A stretch of 64,000 nucleotides of DNA from an uncultured Acidimicrobiia bacterium (GTDB lineage Bacteria > Actinomycetota > Acidimicrobiia > Acidimicrobiales > CAIXPF01): the NCBI GenBank assembly GCA_903921205.1, contig CAIXPF010000034.1, forward strand, positions 51,844 to 115,843, given 5' to 3'. Shown here piece by piece: positions 46,607 to 55,580 of this stretch; the stretch's first letter is position 1; every line of letters begins with the position of its first letter. The notes beneath the pieces are model-generated. The model was not told the DNA's origin and did not search any database. It saw only the letters and a list, made by a program, of their open reading frames with translations. Both the position numbers and the translations under genes were made by a program.

Positions 46607-47752
46607 ATGGACCCGCTCGAAGACGCACGCCGCTATGCGGTCATCACCGACGACGCCCTCGACTCCCTGCGCCGGCTCATCGGCGTGCCGATCACCGAGA
46701 CGGTGGAGCCGTGGTGCTACGAGGTCAGCCGTGACAACATCCGCCACTACGCCCATGGCATCGGTGACGACAACCCCCTGTGGTGCGACCCCGCCTACGC
46801 CGCCGCAGGGCCGCACGGCGGCATCGTGGCCCTGCCGTCGTTCATCTTCCCGTTGAACCGGGTGCTGTCGGGCTACGTGGGCGGTCTGCCCGGCATCCAT
46901 GCCATGTGGGCCGGCGCCAACCTGACCTGGCACGACTGGTTCCGCCGCGGCGACGACGTCGAGGTCACCGCCCACCTCAAGGACCTCGTCGAGCACAACA
47001 CCCGCTTCGCCGGGCGGGCCATCCAGCAGATCTACCACGCGGAGTTCCGCAACCAGGACGGCACGCTGGTGGCCGAGGGCGACAGCTGGTGCTTCCGCAT
47101 CGAGCGCGACACCGCCCGGGAGCTGGGCACCAAGTACGACGCGGCCAAGGCCAGGGAGCCGTACCGCTACGACGAGGAGATCCTCGAGCGCATCTGGTCG
47201 CTGTACAAGGCCGAGGAGGTGCGCGGCGCCGAGCCCCGCTACGTCGAGGACGTCAAGGTCGGTGACGTGGTGCCACCCATCGTCAAGGGCCCGATGACCG
47301 CCACCGGCTTCATCGCCTACGCCCAGGGCTGGGGCGGGCTGTACATCCGGGCCAACAAGCTGGCGTGGAAGCAGCTCGAGAAGCACCCCGGCCTCGGTCT
47401 GGCCAACGGGGTGGGGATCCCCGACGTGCCCGAACGGGTGCACTGGGAGAACGACCTGGCCACCGACGTCGGCACGCCCGCCGCCTACGACTACGGGCCG
47501 GAGCGGTGCTCGTGGCTCACCCACCACGTCACCAACTGGATGGGCGACACCGGTTTCCTGCGCCATCACAACAGCGAGATCCGCCGTCACAACCCCGTCG
47601 GCGACTGGATGACCATCGAGGGCACCGTCACGGCCATCAAGGCCGACACCGACGGCACCCCGCTGGTGGAGATCACCCAGCAGGCCCGCCAGCAGGACGG
47701 TGAGCTGTCCGCCACCGGCGTGGCGCTGGTCCGCCTCCCGTCGCGGGGCTGA
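46607..47752 (+). CDS. MaoC/FAS1-type hotdog dehydratase domain protein
   Basis: YEVSRDNIRHYAHGIGDDNPLWCDPAYAAAGPHGGIVALPSFIF typical MaoC N-terminal hydratase. Confidence 0.88.
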   Translation: MDPLEDARRYAVITDDALDSLRRLIGVPITETVEPWCYEVSRDNIRHYAHGIGDDNPLWCDPAYAAAGPHGGIVALPSFIFPLNRVLSGYVGGLPGIHAMWAGANLTWHDWFRRGDDVEVTAHLKDLVEHNTRFAGRAIQQIYHAEFRNQDGTLVAEGDSWCFRIERDTARELGTKYDAAKAREPYRYDEEILERIWSLYKAEEVRGAEPRYVEDVKVGDVVPPIVKGPMTATGFIAYAQGWGGLYIRANKLAWKQLEKHPGLGLANGVGIPDVPERVHWENDLATDVGTPAAYDYGPERCSWLTHHVTNWMGDTGFLRHHNSEIRRHNPVGDWMTIEGTVTAIKADTDGTPLVEITQQARQQDGELSATGVALVRLPSRG

Positions 47753-47762
47753 GCTCCGACCG

Positions 47763-48563
47763 ATGGGGGCAGGCCCCGACGACCCGACCGACCGGTTCGA
47801 CCCGGCGGACCTGCCCCTGTTGGACTTCGACCCCGACCCGTTCGCCTATGTCGACCCCGGCCGCCATCGTGGCCGGGCCGAGCTGCCCGGCCATGCCGTC
47901 ATCTGCTTCTTCGACGAGGTGGTGCGCGCCGCGGTCGGCGACCGCAAGCCCGACTACAAGCTCCGCTGGGAGCACGGGATCCACGGCATCTGGGCCATCG
48001 AGCACGAGGGCAGGCCGCTGACCGTCTGCCACCCCGGCTGTACCGCTCCGCTCGCCGCCGCCAACCTCGACGCCCTGGTCGCAATGGGTTGCACCCGGGT
48101 GATCGCCTGCGGCGGGGCGGGCATGGTGGCCGCCGGCTTCGATGTCGGCCATGCCGTCGTGGTCACCGACGCGGTCCGTGACGAGGGAACCAGCTACCAC
48201 TACCTGCCCGCCACCGCCGGCCGCACCGTGGCATCGAGCCCGCAGGCCTGCGCTGCGCTCGAGGCCGAGCTCACCGCCCGGGGCGTGCCCTACGAGCTCG
48301 GCCGGACATGGACCACCGACGGGATCTTCCGTGAGACGCGGGCCAAGGTCGCCCGCCGCCGGGCCGAGGGATGCCTCACCGTCGACATGGAGGCATCGGC
48401 CCTCTTCGCCGTGGCGGCGTTCCGCGGGGCCACCATCGGACAGCTGCTCTACTGCGGCGACGACCTGTCCACCGAAACCTGGGACCATCGCGGCTGGGAC
48501 CGCGCCGTCGGGGTTCGCCAGCGGCTCTTCGACATCGCCTGCGGGGCCTGCCTGCGCCTGTAG
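47763..48563 (+). CDS. nucleoside phosphorylase family protein
   Basis: RVIACGGAGMVAAGFDVGHAVVVTDAVRDEGTSYHYLP...TVDMEASALFAVAAFRG. Confidence 0.9.
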   Translation: MGAGPDDPTDRFDPADLPLLDFDPDPFAYVDPGRHRGRAELPGHAVICFFDEVVRAAVGDRKPDYKLRWEHGIHGIWAIEHEGRPLTVCHPGCTAPLAAANLDALVAMGCTRVIACGGAGMVAAGFDVGHAVVVTDAVRDEGTSYHYLPATAGRTVASSPQACAALEAELTARGVPYELGRTWTTDGIFRETRAKVARRRAEGCLTVDMEASALFAVAAFRGATIGQLLYCGDDLSTETWDHRGWDRAVGVRQRLFDIACGACLRL

Positions 48564-48572
48564 ACCAGCGGG

Positions 48573-48641
48573 ACCCGGACGCCCCGGACGCCCCGGACGC
48601 CCCGGACGGAGCTGACGCCTCCGACGCCTCCGACGCCTCCG
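48573..48641. repeat. 9-bp minisatellites: CCCCGGACG x4 then ACGCCTCCG x3
   Basis: Read directly just after the phosphorylase stop codon. Confidence 0.93.
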
Positions 48642-48701
48642 GATCCACAGCGCCGACCCGGCCACCGAACCAGCCGGTGCGTTGCGCTACGGTGCCCCTT
48701 C

Positions 48702-49706
48702 GTGGCACCTTCGTTCCGTCTCGGGCTCATGTACGACTGCCGGATCCGGCCCGGCAGCAACGTCTCCATGCGTGACGTCTACGCCGGCGTGGTCAACCAG
48801 ACCGCCTTGGCCGACAAGCTCGGCTTCGACTTCGTGTGGTTCACCGAGCACCACTTCGTGGAGGACGGCTACCTGCCCGCCTTCCAGCCCATGGCCGGGG
48901 CCGTGGCCGCGGTGACCGAGCGCATCCGCATCTCCAACGACATCGCCCTGCTCCCGCTGTACCACCCGATCCGCCTCGCCGAGGAGCTGGCGGTGCTCGA
49001 CCAGCTGTCCAACGGCCGCATGGAGTTCGGCATCGGCATGGGCTATGTGCCGAAGGAGTTCGAGGCGTTCGGCCATTCGGTGAAGCACCGGGTCTCGCTC
49101 ACCGAGGAGGCCATCGAGATCATGAAACAGGCCTGGGGCGACGGGCCGGTGAACTTCTCCGGCAAGCGCTACCGGATCAGCGGGGTCGAGGTGTTCCCCA
49201 AGCCGATCCAGGCCGGTGGCCCGCCGCTGTGGATCGCCGCCATGAAGGAGGCCGGCGCGCTGCGGGCCGCCCGCTACGGGACCCACCTGCTGCCCCAGGG
49301 CAACCGGGCCGAGGTGCTCGACCCGTGGCGAGAGGCGGTCATCGCCGGTGGCGGCAACCCCGACGACTTCCGGGTGGGGGTGGCCCGCGGCATCCTGGTC
49401 ACCGACGACCCCGAGCGGGACTGGCCGGCCATCCGTGACGCCGAGCGGTACAAGATGGGGGTGTACGAGCGGTTCTTCACCGAGACGCCCGACACCTACA
49501 CCTTCGCCAAGCGAGATGCCCAGCCCATCCCCCAGACCTGGATCGTCGGCGACGCCGACCATGTGGTGAACGAGATCAACGCCTTCCGGGCGGAGTACGG
49601 CGTGACCGATATCGGCATGGCCGGGCTGCCGCCGGGGATCGACCCCGAGTTCATGGCCGCCAACCTCGAGCGCATCGCCACCGACGTCCTGCCCCGCCTG
49701 CGCTGA
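48702..49706 (+). CDS. LLM class flavin/F420-dependent oxidoreductase
   Basis: FDFVWFTEHHFVEDGYLPAFQPMAGAVAAVTERIRISNDIALLPLYHPIRLAEELAVLDQLSNGRMEFGIGMGYVPKEFEAFG. Confidence 0.94.
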   Translation: MAPSFRLGLMYDCRIRPGSNVSMRDVYAGVVNQTALADKLGFDFVWFTEHHFVEDGYLPAFQPMAGAVAAVTERIRISNDIALLPLYHPIRLAEELAVLDQLSNGRMEFGIGMGYVPKEFEAFGHSVKHRVSLTEEAIEIMKQAWGDGPVNFSGKRYRISGVEVFPKPIQAGGPPLWIAAMKEAGALRAARYGTHLLPQGNRAEVLDPWREAVIAGGGNPDDFRVGVARGILVTDDPERDWPAIRDAERYKMGVYERFFTETPDTYTFAKRDAQPIPQTWIVGDADHVVNEINAFRAEYGVTDIGMAGLPPGIDPEFMAANLERIATDVLPRLR

Positions 49707-49802
49707 ACGCGCCCGGGGACCGGCCGGACCCACCGGCCTCATCGACCCCGGCGACCGGTTCCCTGGGGCACCGGTCGCCGGCGACGCCGGGCCCGGATGC
49801 CG

Positions 49803-50264
49803 TCAGCCCTCGGCGGCCTGCTTGACGTTGGCCAGCATCGCGCTCACCGAGGCCTTGACCGCTTCACACCAGTTGGCGACCGCGGACTCGCCGCCACGCG
49901 CAATACCATCAGGTACGGTATGGAGTCGGTAGTGCTCGCCCAGACGCGTTCCGCCGGCGGTGGCCTCGAGGCTGTAGCGCCAGTGGGCGATGTCGGCCTC
50001 GCGGCCCAGCGTCCAGAAGCCGAACTCCCGACCCGGGGTGGCTTCGGTGATCTCCACCTTCGCCTTCCACTCCATCTTCCCGGCCTTGTTGTGGCCCTCG
50101 AACCAGTCGCCGACGTTGCCGCTACCGCCGTCGAGCCATTCGCCACCGACGTTCTGGGTGGACCACTCGCCGTAGCGGGCCATGTCGGACACCAGCGCAT
50201 ACACCGCTTCCGGCGGGGCGGCGATCTCGGTGTAGTCGTCGTGGGAGAAGATCGGGTCGCTCAT
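49803..50264 (-). CDS. SRPBCC family protein (polyketide cyclase/START-like)
   Basis: TEIAAPPEAVYALVSDMARYGEWSTQNVGGEWLDGG...WRYSLEATAGGTRLGEHYRL. Confidence 0.9.
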   Translation of the reverse strand: MSDPIFSHDDYTEIAAPPEAVYALVSDMARYGEWSTQNVGGEWLDGGSGNVGDWFEGHNKAGKMEWKAKVEITEATPGREFGFWTLGREADIAHWRYSLEATAGGTRLGEHYRLHTVPDGIARGGESAVANWCEAVKASVSAMLANVKQAAEG

Positions 50265-50324
50265 GGCGCGCAGCGTACGCCTGATCGACGCCGCAGATCG
50301 GGCCGACAGCCTGCCGCACGGTTC

Positions 50325-50443
50325 GGTTTGTAGCGAAATGGTTCGCGCCGCGGCGCCACCGGGACGCAGCATCCACGAACATGCTGGTCAGAGAGTCGCG
50401 CCGCGAAGCATCCGACCGGCGCCGAACCATTTGGCTACAAACC
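50325..50443 (-). repeat. Intergenic inverted-repeat element, copy B
   Basis: GGTTTGTAGCGAAATGGTTCG (50325-50345) / CGAACCATTTGGCTACAAACC (50423-50443), 20/21 complementary; core GAACATGCTGGTCAGAG 50377-50393. Confidence 0.87.
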
Positions 50444-50505
50444 AGATGCGAAACGGTTCTCCGAGACCCCTTCAGCCCACCGGCCCGACCCACCACGCCG
50501 TCGTA

Positions 50506-50595
50506 CACCGAATCGCCGCCGATTCGCTGCGGCCTCGTTTCACCGAATGCCACCGAATCGCCGCCGGCGCGTTTCACCGAATCGACGTCGAATCG
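50506..50595. repeat. CACCGAATCG-type hairpin repeats, related to 32526-32600
   Basis: CGAATCGCCGCCGATTCG 50509-50526 is the reverse complement of the locus A 18-mer; further ACCGAATCG copies; CGTTTCACCGAAT at 50536 and 50570. Confidence 0.85.
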
Positions 50596-50605
50596 TTGCT
50601 CGGGT

Positions 50606-51889
50606 TCAGCCTGCGACCGGCGCTGCGGCCGCCGAGCGTTCGGCGGGGACGTAGCTGCGCCAGCCCGAGGCGAAGATCACGGCCCCCACGGCCGCCGACA
50701 ACGCAGCCACGGCATAGGCCGCCACGTACCCACCGGCCTGGTCGTGCACCCATCCGAGTGCGAACGGACCAGCCGCCACGCCGGCGGTGACCACCAACTG
50801 CGATGCGGCGAAGATCTTGGCGTAGGAACCGGGCCCGAAGTACTCCGACAACAGCAGCGGGTGCAGCAGCAGCGTGTTGCCCACCGTCATCCCGGTCAGC
50901 ACCGAGGCGGCCAGCAGCGCAGGCCGGCTGAAGGAGACAGCCACCGCCGCCCAACCCAGACCCTGGGCGGCATAGCAGCCGAGGGCGAAGCGGCGACTGC
51001 CCAGACGGCTGGCCAACGGCGCACCGGCGAGGCGGCCGGCCAAGCCCATGATCGTGACCAACATCAGGCACAACCGGCCGGTGGCCTCGTCGGTACGCGA
51101 GGACGCGGCGTTGAACAGCTGGGCGATACCGCCGACCTGGGCCAACTGGGAGAACACCAGGGTCACCGTCACCGTGGCGAACGCCCGGGAACGGATCGCC
51201 CGGGCGTAGTCCCAGCTCGGCGCCACCACTGCCGCTTGGCCGGGCAACGGTGCGGCGTCCCCGTCCGGTCGCAGCCCCAGGACCGACGGGTCGGGCCGCA
51301 GCAGCAGGACGGGGATCGGGACGGCCAGCAGCAGGTACAGCAGGCCGAGCTTCGGCATGGCCGCACCGAGACCCTGACGGCCGATGATCCATGACGCCAG
51401 CGGAGCCACCAGCAGTCCACCGGTGGTCAGCCCCGAGATGGCGATGGCCAGCGCACCTGCCCGGCGCCGGTGGAACCACCGGGTCACCAGGGTGGTGCCG
51501 ACCACGAGCGAGTTGAGCGCCGTCGCACAGCCCAGCAGCGCGTACAGGGCGTAGATCTGCCACACCTCGGTGGCCGCACCGAGCAGCGCCAGTGCCGCCG
51601 CCGCGCCGAGCGCGCCGAGCGCGATCATCGGCCGGGGATCGCGCCGGTTGACCAGCCGGGCCACCACCAGACCGATCGGCCCGCCCAGCGCGTAGGACAG
51701 GGCGGTCGCCCCGGAGATCGCGGCGATCGAGAACCCGCGCTCGTTGACGAAGGCGCGCAGGTACACCGACAGCCCGTAGAAGGCCAGGCCGGAGACCGGC
51801 AGGCACAGGACGAACACGCCGGCCACCACCAGCCAGCCGTAGAAGAACGGAAGCCGTGCGACCCGGGGGCGGACCGCAGGCTCGTTCAC
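50606..51889 (-). CDS. MFS transporter (OFA/monocarboxylate-like)
   Basis: GTG start overlapping the DUF3237 stop; FFYGWLVVAGVFVLCLPVSGLAFYGLSVYLRAF. The ORF-track extension to 53368 is a shadow frame. Confidence 0.9.
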   Translation of the reverse strand: MNEPAVRPRVARLPFFYGWLVVAGVFVLCLPVSGLAFYGLSVYLRAFVNERGFSIAAISGATALSYALGGPIGLVVARLVNRRDPRPMIALGALGAAAALALLGAATEVWQIYALYALLGCATALNSLVVGTTLVTRWFHRRRAGALAIAISGLTTGGLLVAPLASWIIGRQGLGAAMPKLGLLYLLLAVPIPVLLLRPDPSVLGLRPDGDAAPLPGQAAVVAPSWDYARAIRSRAFATVTVTLVFSQLAQVGGIAQLFNAASSRTDEATGRLCLMLVTIMGLAGRLAGAPLASRLGSRRFALGCYAAQGLGWAAVAVSFSRPALLAASVLTGMTVGNTLLLHPLLLSEYFGPGSYAKIFAASQLVVTAGVAAGPFALGWVHDQAGGYVAAYAVAALSAAVGAVIFASGWRSYVPAERSAAAAPVAG

Positions 51890-52305
51890 TGCAGCGCGTA
51901 GACCTCGTAGGTCGGGCCCGACGCGTCGATCGAGCCGATGCCCACGGCCTGGACGTTGTTGAGCCAGGTATAGCGCTCGTCGCCGGTCTCGAAGTACGGG
52001 GCGCTGCGGGCCTGACCGTCCACCACGATGCCGCCGTAGTACATGTAGATCACGGCGTCGTCGTCGGTGACCAGCACCAGGCGGACGTCGAGCCGGAAGG
52101 ACTTGTCGGGCCGCACCGTGACCCAGTCGCCACCGGTCACCGGGGCGACGGTGCCTCGGACCTTGGGTCCCTCGAAGGTGCCGCCTGCCACCGCGGCGAT
52201 GATCCGCCGGCCTGCGGGGCCCCCGCGGACCTGATACGCCGCGGACGTGTCGGCCTGCAGGGCCAGGGTGAAGAGGTGCTCGACCGGGAGCGAGGAAGCT
52301 GCCAT
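51886..52305 (-). CDS. DUF3237 domain-containing protein
   Basis: GGRRIIAAVAGGTFEGPKVRGTVAPVTGGDWVTVRPDKSFRLDVRLVLVTDDDAVIYMYYGG-like DUF3237 sequence. Confidence 0.9.
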   Translation of the reverse strand: MAASSLPVEHLFTLALQADTSAAYQVRGGPAGRRIIAAVAGGTFEGPKVRGTVAPVTGGDWVTVRPDKSFRLDVRLVLVTDDDAVIYMYYGGIVVDGQARSAPYFETGDERYTWLNNVQAVGIGSIDASGPTYEVYALQ

Positions 52306-52413
52306 GGCCCGGCACCGTAGCCGCTGTCCGAGCCGTACTTATCAGTATGCGGACCTCACCACCCGCCCGGACCCGACACCCTCGCCGACCGGGTCGGGCC
52401 GGGCAACCGGACA

Positions 52414-52440
52414 GGATCGAACCGGATCGAACCGGATCGG
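52414..52440. repeat. 10-bp tandem repeat ggatcgaacc x2 + partial
   Basis: ggatcgaaccggatcgaaccggatcgg. Confidence 0.8.
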
Positions 52441-52455
52441 CCGGGTCGGCTGACC

Positions 52456-53673
52456 TCAGGCCTTGTCGGGCGACGGGCGCCGAAGCGCCAGGACCAGCAG
52501 GCCGAACGAGCCGAGGGCGATCAGCATGGCCAGGATCTGGGCGACGCGGTAGGTGTCGGTGGCGTCGATCAACCACCCGGCCGCCGGGGGGCCGCCCAAC
52601 GCACCGATGCCCGACCCGGTGTAGAGCAGGCCGACGATCCCACCCAGGCCCGCCAGGCCGAACAGGTGCGCCGCCACCGCCGGTGACAGCGCGACGTACC
52701 CGCCGTAGGAGATCCCGAGCACCAGGGCGAACACCACCAACATGACGAAGGATCCGCCGGCCACCATCCAGATGGCGAAGCTGCCGGCCATGGTGAGGAA
52801 GCACACCTGGTAGAGGCGCAACACGCCGAGCCGGCCACCGATCGCCCCGAGCACCAACCGGCCCGACATGCTGCCGACCCCCAGCACCGACACCAACGTG
52901 GCGGCGGTGGTCTTGGCGATGCCCTGCTCCTCGGCGTAGCGGATCAGGAACACGAAGGGCACGAACAGGGCGATCCCCATGAACAGCCCCGACAGGTACA
53001 GCAGCCGGAAGCTCCGCTGGCCGAACAACTCCCGCGGGGTCGCCGCCGGGGCCCCGCCCGCAGCGAGCGGCGCTCTCTTGGCCAGACCCGCTGCCGCCAG
53101 CAGGCCGACCGCCACGATGACCGCCAGGATGCGATAGGTGTCGCGCCAGCCGTAGGCGTCGATCAGCCGGCGGGCCAGCGGTGCCCCGACCACGGTGCCG
53201 AAACCCACCCCGGCGGATGCCACCCCCAGTGCGTTGGCCCGCTGCCGCTCGAACCACCCGCTCACCAACGTCACCAGCGGGACGTAGCCGCAGGCCACGC
53301 CGATCCCGACGCTGACCCCGTAGGTGAGATAGCCGATCTCCATGCGGTTGACATGGGAGGTGGCCCACAGACCGCCGGCGATGAACGCCCCGGCCGCCAC
53401 CGCCAGCGGGCGCGGGCCGAACCGGTCGGCGAGGCGACCGGTGAGCGCCCCGAGGACGAACAGGAAGAAGATCGTCAGCGAGAAGATGAAGGCGATGGAG
53501 CCCTTACCTGCGCCGAAGTCGTCGGCCATCGCACCGAAGAACGACCCGAACGAATAGACCACGCCGAACATGCAGCTCAAGGCGATGGCCACACCGGCCA
53601 CCACGAACCAGCCCCGAGCCGAGTCGACCCGGTCGCCGGTGGCCGCAGCCGCGTCATTCCCCTCGCTTGCCAT
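52456..53673 (-). CDS. MFS transporter (OFA-like)
   Basis: GWFVVAGVAIALSCMFGVVYSFGSFFGAMADDFGAGKGSIAFIFSLTIFFLFVLGALTGRLADRFGPR. Confidence 0.92.
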   Translation of the reverse strand: MASEGNDAAAATGDRVDSARGWFVVAGVAIALSCMFGVVYSFGSFFGAMADDFGAGKGSIAFIFSLTIFFLFVLGALTGRLADRFGPRPLAVAAGAFIAGGLWATSHVNRMEIGYLTYGVSVGIGVACGYVPLVTLVSGWFERQRANALGVASAGVGFGTVVGAPLARRLIDAYGWRDTYRILAVIVAVGLLAAAGLAKRAPLAAGGAPAATPRELFGQRSFRLLYLSGLFMGIALFVPFVFLIRYAEEQGIAKTTAATLVSVLGVGSMSGRLVLGAIGGRLGVLRLYQVCFLTMAGSFAIWMVAGGSFVMLVVFALVLGISYGGYVALSPAVAAHLFGLAGLGGIVGLLYTGSGIGALGGPPAAGWLIDATDTYRVAQILAMLIALGSFGLLVLALRRPSPDKA

Positions 53674-53732
53674 CGCCGCAACCTATCGGTCCTGCCCGGA
53701 ACGCGCCCGGAGACCGAGATCGCCCGATCGTC

Positions 53733-54176
53733 TCAGCCGACCGACTTCGGCTCGAGACGCAGACAGACCGAGTTGATGCACCAGCGCTGATCGGTCGGGG
53801 TGGGATACCCCTCGCCCTCGAACACGTGGCCGAGGTGCGAGCCGCAGCTCTGGCAACGGACCTCGATGCGGGGATACCCGAGCAGATGGTCGACGAGCAG
53901 CACGACCGCGTCGTTCTCGGTCGGGGCGTAGAACGACGGCCAGCCGCAGCCGCTGTGGAACTTGGCGTCGCTGCGGAACAGCTCGGCGTCACACGCCCGG
54001 CAGTGGTAGACGCCCTCGGTCTCGGTGTTCTCGTACTCGCCGCTGTAGGGCGGCTCGGTGCCGGCCTGGCGCAACACGTTGAAGGCCAACGGCTCCAACG
54101 TGCGACGCAGCTCGGTGTCGTCGAGCTGGACCGGGTACGGCACGCCGTCGGGCCGCTGCTTGGGGAGCTCGTGCAT
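53733..54176 (-). CDS. msrB: peptide-methionine (R)-S-oxide reductase
   Basis: EPPYSGEYENTETEGVYHCRACDAELFRSDAKFHSGCGWPSFYAP, RCQSCGSHLGHVFEGEGYPTPTDQRWCINSVCL. Confidence 0.96.
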   Translation of the reverse strand: MHELPKQRPDGVPYPVQLDDTELRRTLEPLAFNVLRQAGTEPPYSGEYENTETEGVYHCRACDAELFRSDAKFHSGCGWPSFYAPTENDAVVLLVDHLLGYPRIEVRCQSCGSHLGHVFEGEGYPTPTDQRWCINSVCLRLEPKSVG

Positions 54177-54251
54177 GGGAACCTCGCGCGTCGACGTCGA
54201 TGGTGGACAGCGTCAGCCTAGAGGCCGCGCCCGGGTCACGGAGGTGGCGGA

Positions 54252-54287
54252 AACAGCCGGCACAGCCGGCACAGCCGGCGCGGCCGG
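54252..54287. repeat. 9-bp tandem repeat, cacagccgg-type x4
   Basis: aacagccgg cacagccgg cacagccgg cgcggccgg. Confidence 0.88.
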
Positions 54288-54303
54288 GCCGTAACCTTCG
54301 GGC

Positions 54304-55509
54304 GTGCTGCTCACCGGTGTCCGCGTCCTCGATCTGACCCAGTACCTGTCGGGGCCATCGTGCACCCGGCTGCTCGCCGCCCTCGGGGCCGACGTGATCA
54401 AGGTCGAGTTCGGCCCGGCCGGCGACCCGTCACGCACCCTCCCGGTCGTCCGCGACGGCCGCAGCGCGTACTACGTGCAACAGAACCGGGGGAAGCGCTC
54501 GCTCGGGGTCGACTTCGGCCGGCCCGAGGCGGTGGCGTTGATCGCCGAGCTGGCCGGGCACTGCGACGTGTTCGTGGAGAACTTCGGCCCCGGGGTCCTG
54601 ACCCGCCGCGGCCTCGACGACGCCACCCTGTGCGCCCGTCATCCCCGGCTGATCTACGCCTCGATCAGCGGTTTCGGCCGTACCGGGTCGCTGTCGCACC
54701 TGCCGGGCTACGACCTCATCGGCCAGGCCTTCAGCGGCATGATGTACGTCACCGGCGAACCCGACGGGGCACCCCAGGCCACCGGCTCGCCCATCGCCGA
54801 CTTCGCAGCGGGCATGGCCACCTTCGCCTCGATCGGCCATGCCCTCTTCGCCCGGGAACGCACCGGACGGGGCCAGTACATCGACGTGTCGCTGATCGAG
54901 CCGCTGGTCTACATGCACTCGATCGCGGTCATGGCCCCCTCCGCCAGCGAAGGTTCGTTCCGCCAGGAGCGTTCCGGACGTCACTTCGGTTCGGTCACCC
55001 CGTCGGGCACCTTCCGCGGGCCCGAGGGTTGGCTGGTGCTGCAGGTGCTCGACCCGCAGTGGCCGCGGCTGTGCGCCGCCATGGGCCGGCCGGAGCTGGC
55101 CGAGCACCCCGACTACGCCTCCACCCCGGCGCGCGCCGCCCGGGCCGACGCCATCAACGAGCTGGTGGAGAACTGGATGCGCAGCTTCCCCTCCGACGCT
55201 GCGCTGCTCGCCCACCTCGAGGCCCACCGGCTACCGGCAGCCCCGGTGCTCGACCCGGCGACCGCAGCGGATCACCCGTGGTTCCGCGAACGCGGTGCCG
55301 TCGTCGACGTCGACGACGAGATCCTCGGCCGTATCGCGGTCACCGGCCTGCCGATGCACCTCAGCGACGTGCCCACCCAGCCGGTCGACCGGCCGGCTCC
55401 GTTCCTCGGCCAGCACAACGCCGAGATCCTCGCCGAGGTGCTCGGCTACGACACCGGGCGCGTCGACGCGCTGCACGCCGCCGGCATCGTCGTCTCGAAC
55501 CGTTCCTGA
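54304..55509 (+). CDS. CaiB/BaiF (family III) CoA-transferase
   Basis: GVRVLDLTQYLSGPSCTRLLAALGADVIKVEFG, NRGKRSLGVDFGRPE, SPIADFAAGMATFASIGHALFARERTGRGQYIDVSL. Confidence 0.94.
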   Translation: MLLTGVRVLDLTQYLSGPSCTRLLAALGADVIKVEFGPAGDPSRTLPVVRDGRSAYYVQQNRGKRSLGVDFGRPEAVALIAELAGHCDVFVENFGPGVLTRRGLDDATLCARHPRLIYASISGFGRTGSLSHLPGYDLIGQAFSGMMYVTGEPDGAPQATGSPIADFAAGMATFASIGHALFARERTGRGQYIDVSLIEPLVYMHSIAVMAPSASEGSFRQERSGRHFGSVTPSGTFRGPEGWLVLQVLDPQWPRLCAAMGRPELAEHPDYASTPARAARADAINELVENWMRSFPSDAALLAHLEAHRLPAAPVLDPATAADHPWFRERGAVVDVDDEILGRIAVTGLPMHLSDVPTQPVDRPAPFLGQHNAEILAEVLGYDTGRVDALHAAGIVVSNRS

Positions 55510-55580
55510 ACCTGCCACGAGGCAGCGGGAGATCCCGCCCACCGCCCGCAACCGCATCTCACCGAGCACCGGAGCAGCCC

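Noticed and set aside
32323-50443. Composite transposon bounded by the two TIR elements
   Set aside because: The copies are in the same orientation, no transposase or other mobility gene lies between them, and no target duplication was visible.
50381-50470. Short ORFs inside the TIR elements (MLVRES.../MQVRAS..., HFATN-type readings) as conserved peptides
   Set aside because: Similarity is confined to the conserved DNA core and ends; frames diverge or stop differently in the two copies.
50606-53368. 920-aa minus ORF as a single protein
   Set aside because: Only the part from the GTG at 51889 is an MFS protein; the upstream part is an off-frame reading of another MFS gene and DUF3237.
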